NCBI GenBank assembly: GCA_947629065.1
Contig: CANRCH010000012.1
Coordinates: 1 to 19,293, forward strand
DNA: 19,293 nt
Direction of reading: 5' to 3'
Origin: an uncultured Aliarcobacter sp.
GTDB lineage: Bacteria; Campylobacterota; Campylobacteria; Campylobacterales; Arcobacteraceae
Every line of letters begins with the position of its first letter. Position 1 is the first letter of the stretch. The position numbers and the translations under genes are program-made. Below are positions 15,156-19,293 of the stretch, one piece after another. Below the pieces are notes generated by a model. It saw only the letters and a program-made list of their open reading frames with translations. It had not been told where the DNA came from and searched no databases.

Positions 15156-16476
15156 AATCTCTGTTTTCATCAGGATCAGTAACATCATCTTTGCTTAAGT
15201 CAATATTGTTTGCTTTTGCAATAGTTACCATCTCATCTCCTAGTTTTCTAAGCTCATTTTTTAGCCTAACTAGAACTTTTGACATAGGATGTTCAGGTCT
15301 TATTTGATAATCAAAGTGTGCTTCTGTTTTTGCAACATGATCAACTTTTTCAATTTTTTCTTCAATTGAACTCATTAAAGCTAAAACTTTTTTCTTCTCT
15401 TTAGAATCAAGTGTATCAATTAAGGCGTGACCATATTTTTTGCCATTATATGTAGAAGTTAAAATATTTTTAAAACCTTCATAGTTTTTTACTAAATCTC
15501 TGTGAGTATTATCAGAAAAACAAGAGTGTTCATCCTCTTCACTTGGAGTTAAAACAGCAACAGCAATTCTTTCGTTTGCAAGTTCAGATTTTATAAAAAC
15601 ACCCATTCCAGCAATTATTTGTTTTAAGGCAGTTTTCTCATCTATATTTATATCTTTATTTGCTTTTCCTAAAAGTGCAGCCCTATAAAGCCCTGCATTA
15701 TCTTTTTGATTTTTTTCCCAAGCACTTGTAACAGTTTCTAGATCTTGAACCAATTTTTGAGTAACTACTTTTAGGTATTGTAATCTTCTATCTTTATTTT
15801 TATCACTTGTGAAATCTGTAAGAGGTCTCTGTCCTGCTGTTATTGCACCATTTGTAACCTTGTCTTCAAGGAAGTTTTCATAATCTTGATCTTGTCCCCA
15901 AAGTAAGAACTCAATTGCATGATAACCTGTGCTTACATTTGCTTCACCACCATTTTCATTTAGCTGTGTTAATGCTTCAACAGTGATTTCTGTAACATCA
16001 ACTTCTGTTGCATCTTCTCCACCTGGATTAAACTTTCCAATAGTATCAATAATATTTCCACTTGTTAGTTTTCCTTCTGCATCAATTGTATAATCAATCA
16101 TATTTTCATCAAGTGGCCAAGCATTTATTTGTCCTTCAAGTGCACCATAAGCTTCTTCAATCCAAGAATCTTCTGCGTCAATTGGACCATTTGAAAGTCT
16201 AAAAATCTCACTGCTTCCATAAGATTCTCTTGCATTTAACCAAGCTTTTTTTGCATTATCAAGTCCAGCTTGTGTGGGATTTGCTACAAAATCATTTATT
16301 GCTTTTTCTAGTAGTTTTGCGTCATTTAAAGTTTGTGTATAGTTATCTAAAGCTATATTTGCGTAACTTTCAATAAAACTAGCCTCATTTGTTGTGGCTA
16401 TATTGTTTGCGTTTGAATGAAGTGCTAAAGCTGCTGTTAGAGAAAGCCCTAATAAAATCTTCTTTGAAAAGTTCAT
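15145..16476 (-). CDS. Imelysin family periplasmic iron-regulated protein (IrpA/IcmP-like)
   Basis: A 443-residue exported protein with a signal peptide of about 23 residues. The imelysin signature GxHxxE is intact as GYHAIE (184-189), followed by FLLWGQD. RPLTDFTSD and SCFSDNTHRDL (near 317-327) are further family marks. Members are periplasmic or surface proteins induced by iron limitation (cyanobacterial IrpA, Pseudomonas IcmP); relation to the iron-binding EfeO M75 domain suggests that they bind or deliver iron. It is the first gene of the unit, with AAAGGAC upstream of its ATG and a Fur palindrome 67-81 bases before the start. The C-terminus is rich in acidic residues (DVTDPDENRDYEK). 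Confidence 0.92.
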   Translation of the reverse strand: MNFSKKILLGLSLTAALALHSNANNIATTNEASFIESYANIALDNYTQTLNDAKLLEKAINDFVANPTQAGLDNAKKAWLNARESYGSSEIFRLSNGPIDAEDSWIEEAYGALEGQINAWPLDENMIDYTIDAEGKLTSGNIIDTIGKFNPGGEDATEVDVTEITVEALTQLNENGGEANVSTGYHAIEFLLWGQDQDYENFLEDKVTNGAITAGQRPLTDFTSDKNKDRRLQYLKVVTQKLVQDLETVTSAWEKNQKDNAGLYRAALLGKANKDINIDEKTALKQIIAGMGVFIKSELANERIAVAVLTPSEEDEHSCFSDNTHRDLVKNYEGFKNILTSTYNGKKYGHALIDTLDSKEKKKVLALMSSIEEKIEKVDHVAKTEAHFDYQIRPEHPMSKVLVRLKNELRKLGDEMVTIAKANNIDLSKDDVTDPDENRDYEK

Positions 16477-16542
16477 ATTTAAAGTCCTTTTTTTATAAAT
16501 AGTTGGTATTAAAACAAAAAAAAACTTTATTTTTACTTAAAA

Positions 16543-16557
16543 TGATAATAATTATCA
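16543..16557. promoter_or_regulatory. Fur box upstream of the imelysin operon
   Basis: TGATAAT-A-ATTATCA is a perfect 7-1-7 inverted repeat, the core of the classical Fur box. On the minus strand its edge overlaps a -35-like TTGATA (rc of 16553-16558), followed 17 bases later by TAAAAA. This geometry predicts repression of the five downstream genes by iron-loaded Fur. Confidence 0.88.
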
Positions 16558-16580
16558 AGATAAACTTAATATTGATAAAA

Positions 16581-18611
16581 CTAGAAAAGCTTTTTAAGGT
16601 TTTTTAACAACTCTTTTGTATCTTTATTATCTTTCTCTTTTCCTAGAACTTTATTAAGTTTTTCCTCTATTTTATCAATATTTTTTTCTATTAAATCTTT
16701 TAAATCAACGCTTACTTTTGGATTTTTCATATCACCACTTAGTTTTGCTGTGAAGTTGTCTTTTTTTATTTTTGCATTTATTAGTGCATCAATACTATTT
16801 TTTTCAAAATCTAAAATTGCATTTTGGCTTTCAAGATTACTATTTTTACTATTCATACTTAGGTTTGCATTTAAAATTTTATTATCAATTTTACTTGTAA
16901 AAATAGATTTTTCATAAATCTCTTTTGTTAAATCAAGTTTAGTAAATTGTAAAATAGCTTTTGTAAAATCATTTGCTATAAAATGCCCATTTAAAAATTC
17001 ACCATTTAAAGAACCTTTTTTTGTTTGAGTATTGTAGTCAAGATTTAAATCTATATTTGAATCGAAATTCTCTTTTTGATTTAGCATATATAGGGCTTTT
17101 TTCATATTTGCATTTTTTAAAGTTGCATTTAGGTTTGAATTTTTAAATATAAAATCCAAATCTCCTCCTACAACTTTTGATTTCCCATCAATACCAAGAT
17201 TTTCAACGCTTCCTTTTATATTTCCTAAAATCTCAATATCTCCTTTTAAAGTAGCTTTTGTAAAATCCTTTAGTTTTTCTAAATTTGAAGAGTTAAATAT
17301 ATAATTTCCATCTAAAGTTTTCTCTTTATAGTTAAAATCAAGATTTTTTATATTTAATTTTGCGATATTTGAATCTATATCTATGTTTGAAATTGCACCT
17401 GTTTCTTCTAATTTTGAGTTTACAAATGCATTTAAAATAATATTTTCTTTTAATTCTTGATTGAAAACAGTGTTTATTACTTCATTTATTAGTTTTATAT
17501 TTTTAAAATCTAGGTTTAAATTTTTTAAATTTGCATTTATATCATAATTTCCAACAGCATAAACAGGTTCATCAAGAATTTTTAAAAGAGTTTCTAATTT
17601 TGCATCTTTTGCTTGAATATTTAAAGATTTAAGAGAATTATCAAGAATTGTAGAGTTAAATGTAGTAGAACTTCCTAAAATATCACTTGCTCCATCTATT
17701 TTTATCTCATTTTTAGAAGCATCAATTTTTCCACTTGCTACAAATTCACCTTTTAATTTTTTACCAATAAAACTCTCTAATTTTTCAAGGCTTTTTATAT
17801 CTAAAATATAGTTTGATATTAGTTTTTCATCTTTTAAATTTAGTTTTGTGTTAAATAGTTTTAAATCTCCAAGTGAACTAAAAAGGTCAAGATTTAAATT
17901 TGCGATACTATTTGAAAAATCACTCTTTATATTTGCATTATAAGTTGGATTTGAAGTAAGAGTTTGATTAAACTCTTTATTAATTACATCTTTGTTTAGG
18001 GTTGCTTTTGAAATATTTGCTATAAAATCTCCATCAATACTGTTTGATTTTATATTTATTAAATTTGCATTTAAATCTAAAATTCCTTTTGAGTAAATTG
18101 GTTTATTTAATAAAGTTAAGAATTCTTCAATATTTATGCCTTTTGAATCAATATTTACTGAATCAATATTGAAATCTTTTAAATCTATTTTGTAGTTTGT
18201 ATCTGCTTTTGCAAAGTTTGAAACTCCATTTATAGTTGCATTTTTTTCATCTCCAACAAAAGTACCATTTGTTGTGAAAAATCCTTTTAAATCATAGTTT
18301 ATTAAATTTTTAATATATGATAAATCTTCAATTTTTATATCATATTTAAGATCTACTCTTTTCTTAAATATCTCAAAGTTTCCATTAATATCTATAAAAG
18401 AGTGTTCATCAATACTTGCATTAAAATCTAAAGTTTTGAAACTCAAATCTAGATTATTTACTTTTAGTTTTACATTTTCTTGTTCACTATTTACTTTATT
18501 TTCAATATATGAAGCTATTAAATTGTTTCCATATTTTGTAAAGAAAAGCCCAAAAATTAGTGAAATAAGTATAATAATTAGTATTAAAATAGATATAAGA
18601 AATTTTTTCAT
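16581..18611 (-). CDS. AsmA-like, inner-membrane anchored repeat protein
   Basis: A 676-residue protein with one N-terminal membrane helix (about 4-25) and a long extracytoplasmic part of alternating beta-strand-like segments; it is very rich in Asn, Asp, Lys, Leu and Ile and has no Cys. I detect tandem internal repeats of about 165-178 residues. One anchor recurs as LLNKPIYSKGILDLNANL (167), ILDEPVYAVGNYDINANL (345) and a weaker MLNQKENFDSNIDLNLDY (509). A second recurs as KYDIKIEDL (89), NYILDIKSLEKL (267) and NYIFNSSNLEKL (436). The layout resembles AsmA/TamB-related proteins implicated in envelope lipid traffic; that assignment is by architecture, with no catalytic motif. It ends in a Lys/Glu-rich coiled segment. 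The ATG follows AAAGG. It is divergent from atpE and ends just upstream of the imelysin promoter. Confidence 0.75.
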   Translation of the reverse strand: MKKFLISILILIIILISLIFGLFFTKYGNNLIASYIENKVNSEQENVKLKVNNLDLSFKTLDFNASIDEHSFIDINGNFEIFKKRVDLKYDIKIEDLSYIKNLINYDLKGFFTTNGTFVGDEKNATINGVSNFAKADTNYKIDLKDFNIDSVNIDSKGINIEEFLTLLNKPIYSKGILDLNANLINIKSNSIDGDFIANISKATLNKDVINKEFNQTLTSNPTYNANIKSDFSNSIANLNLDLFSSLGDLKLFNTKLNLKDEKLISNYILDIKSLEKLESFIGKKLKGEFVASGKIDASKNEIKIDGASDILGSSTTFNSTILDNSLKSLNIQAKDAKLETLLKILDEPVYAVGNYDINANLKNLNLDFKNIKLINEVINTVFNQELKENIILNAFVNSKLEETGAISNIDIDSNIAKLNIKNLDFNYKEKTLDGNYIFNSSNLEKLKDFTKATLKGDIEILGNIKGSVENLGIDGKSKVVGGDLDFIFKNSNLNATLKNANMKKALYMLNQKENFDSNIDLNLDYNTQTKKGSLNGEFLNGHFIANDFTKAILQFTKLDLTKEIYEKSIFTSKIDNKILNANLSMNSKNSNLESQNAILDFEKNSIDALINAKIKKDNFTAKLSGDMKNPKVSVDLKDLIEKNIDKIEEKLNKVLGKEKDNKDTKELLKNLKKLF

Positions 18612-18639
18612 AAAGAACCTTTGAAAAATAAATTTTTCG

Positions 18640-18653
18640 ATTATAACAAAAAA
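18640..18653 (-). promoter_or_regulatory. Promoter of the AsmA-like gene
   Basis: On the minus strand TTTTTTGT is followed by TATAAT (rc of 18640-18645), 28 bases before the start codon. The T-run plus perfect -10 matches the promoter form seen at 1901-1916 and 18697-18710. Confidence 0.6.
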
Positions 18654-18696
18654 TGGTTAATAAATTTTAATTAAAGTTAAAGCAAAGTTTTAGAAA

Positions 18697-18710
18697 TTTT
18701 TTTCTATAAT
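18697..18710 (+). promoter_or_regulatory. Promoter of atpE
   Basis: A TTTTTTTC run is followed by the perfect -10 TATAAT at 18705-18710. Transcription would begin near 18716-18718, giving an untranslated leader of about 70 bases before the ATG at 18786. Confidence 0.65.
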
Positions 18711-18715
18711 TTTAG

Positions 18716-18760
18716 CCGTCAAAGTGATAAGTAGGGATACGCAAGCCGAACGGACTTTGA
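18716..18760 (+). promoter_or_regulatory. Candidate structured RNA leader of atpE
   Basis: Two pairings can be drawn. CCGT (18716-18719) pairs with ACGG (18750-18753), and CAAAGT (18720-18725) pairs with ACTTTG (18754-18759). The order A-B-A'-B' makes these helices crossing, so they form either an H-type pseudoknot or two mutually exclusive hairpins. The enclosed segment (AGGGATACGCAAGCC) is distinctly more GC-rich than the surrounding intergenic DNA. The leader ends 12 bases before AAGGA. I do not recognise a described riboswitch class in it. Confidence 0.45.
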
Positions 18761-18785
18761 GATATATTTTATAAAGGATTTTAGA

Positions 18786-19091
18786 ATGAAAAAAATCGTT
18801 CTTTTAATGTTAGCATTTGCTGGTTTTGCATTTGCAAATGATGGACAATCAATGATTCAAGCATACTCTGTTGTTGCTGCTGGTATAGGTCTAGGACTTG
18901 CTGCTCTTGGTGGAGCTATTGGTATGGGTAATACTGCAGCTGCTACAATTGCTGGAACTGCTAGAAACCCAGGTCTAGGTGGAAAATTAATGACAACAAT
19001 GTTCATTGCATTAGCGATGATCGAAGCACAAGTTATTTATGCACTTGTTATTGCTATGATTGCATTATATGCAAACCCATTTTTAGGGTAA
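18786..19091 (+). CDS. atpE: F0F1 ATP synthase subunit c
   Basis: The proteolipid subunit of the rotor ring, which carries protons across the inner membrane. After an N-terminal hydrophobic segment with a signal-peptide look (MKKIVLLMLAFAGFAFA, 1-17), two membrane helices are separated by the polar loop ARNPGLGGK (59-67). The ion-carrying carboxylate is E80 in ALAMIEAQVIY. At 101 residues it is longer than the enteric 79-residue form because of the N-terminal extension, as in Campylobacter and relatives. The helices lack an obvious Na+-site Gln/Thr signature, so proton coupling is more likely. It stands alone, with its own promoter, a leader and a strong terminator, as is usual for this group where atpE is away from the main atp operon. 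Confidence 0.95.
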   Translation: MKKIVLLMLAFAGFAFANDGQSMIQAYSVVAAGIGLGLAALGGAIGMGNTAAATIAGTARNPGLGGKLMTTMFIALAMIEAQVIYALVIAMIALYANPFLG

Positions 19092-19118
19092 TTTCTACGC
19101 AACAGATTTAATAATTTT

Positions 19119-19162
19119 AAAAGGTCAAGAAGTTTTCTTCTTGACCTTTTTTCTTTTCTTTT
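19119..19162 (+). terminator. Rho-independent terminator of atpE
   Basis: AAGGTCAAGAAG (19121-19132) pairs perfectly with CTTCTTGACCTT (19137-19148) around a TTTT loop; flanking AA/TT pairs lengthen the stem to 14. A long T-rich tail follows (TTTTCTTTTCTTTTTTA). It is the strongest terminator in the window. Confidence 0.93.
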
Positions 19163-19170
19163 TTATTAAT

Positions 19171-19209
19171 GCGGCTGTGGTGGAACGGTAGACACGCTAT
19201 CTTGAGGTG
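19171..19209 (+). pseudogene. Truncated tRNA-Leu 5' half
   Basis: The 39 bases match the 5' half of a leucine tRNA: an acceptor strand GCGGCTG, a D-arm region TGGTGGAACGGTAGACAC, and an anticodon arm with CTATC and the loop TTGAGGT (anticodon GAG). After this it breaks off: the next bases (GACAAAATAT) do not complete the anticodon stem, and there is no variable arm, T-arm or matching CAGCCGC before the next tRNA starts at 19219. It cannot fold into a tRNA. It may be a remnant of a tandem duplication, a recombination scar or an assembly collapse. Confidence 0.75.
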
Positions 19210-19218
19210 ACAAAATAT

Positions 19219-19293
19219 GCAGATATGGTGGAATTGGTAGACACGTACGCTTGAGGTGCGTATGGAGCAATCTGTGGGGGTTCGACTCCCCCT
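19219..19293 (+). tRNA. tRNA-Leu (anticodon GAG), 3' end outside window
   Basis: The acceptor strand GCAGATA is followed by the D-arm TGGTGGAATTGGTAGACACG and the anticodon stem TACGC/GCGTA around the loop TTGAGGT, so the anticodon is GAG, reading CUC and CUU. The extended variable arm has a short GGA/TCT stem capped by GCAA. The T-arm is GGGGG-TTCGACT-CCCCC. The long variable arm is the class II leucine form. Only the 3' acceptor strand lies beyond the window. Confidence 0.92.

Noticed and set aside
14851..15198. Plus-strand open frame of 115 codons opposite the di-heme oxidoreductase start
   Set aside because: It lies antisense to a well-supported gene with a signal peptide and a heme motif, has no ribosome site and no recognisable domain; low stop density is a by-product of codon use on the other strand.
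18716..18760. atpE leader as a c-di-GMP or sodium riboswitch
   Set aside because: A short ACGCAAGCC stretch recalls the c-di-GMP-I core, but the remaining conserved parts and paired helices are missing, and I cannot match it to sodium-sensing RNAs from memory.
19171..19209. First tRNA-Leu fragment as a functional tRNA
   Set aside because: It has no T-arm, no variable arm and no 3' acceptor strand before the next tRNA begins, and the anticodon stem has mismatches.

Overview
The window is AT-rich DNA that looks like an Arcobacter-type member of Campylobacterota. The evidence is a Campylobacter-like Fur, an AtpE with a signal-like N-terminus encoded away from other ATP synthase genes, T-run plus TATAAT promoters, a Cache/HD-GYP receptor of an extended class, and many periplasmic c-type cytochromes. 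The genus is inferred from protein resemblance and base composition only. I see no insertion sequence, phage gene or CRISPR array, and no gene-free stretch longer than about 175 bases.

Layout: (1) 1-4312, plus strand: the 3' 94% or so of uvrB, then a membrane-bound Cache/HD-GYP phosphodiesterase with its own promoter. (2) 4316-7519, minus strand: an overlapping operon feoA-feoB-small membrane protein-nth behind a run of Fur hexamers. (3) 7668-8111: fur, divergent from feoA. (4) 8165-9517: a zinc-type binding protein gene (znuA) divergent from a short Fur-family regulator (Zur-like). The shared 105-base region holds two related palindromes. nhaA overlaps the end of the regulator. (5) 10821-16476, minus strand: a tight five-gene unit behind a perfect 7-1-7 Fur palindrome, in transcription order imelysin, di-heme oxidoreductase, degenerate imelysin, membrane fatty acid hydroxylase and di-heme cytochrome c peroxidase. 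(6) 16581-18611: a large AsmA-like protein with internal repeats. (7) 18697-19293: atpE with a potentially structured leader and a textbook terminator, then a truncated tRNA-Leu fragment directly in front of an apparently normal tRNA-Leu(GAG) cut by the window end.

The central theme is metal homeostasis. Fur, its two apparent target operons (FeoAB ferrous uptake and the imelysin/cytochrome unit) and a probable zinc regulator with its binding protein lie within about 12 kb. The most interesting unit is the five-gene Fur-box operon. Imelysin plus di-heme oxidoreductase is a recurring iron-regulated association, but the added histidine-motif membrane hydroxylase and CcpA/MauG-like protein suggest a wider periplasmic redox/iron system of unknown chemistry. 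Other points worth checking are the atpE leader, the candidate zinc operator and the broken tRNA-Leu copy.
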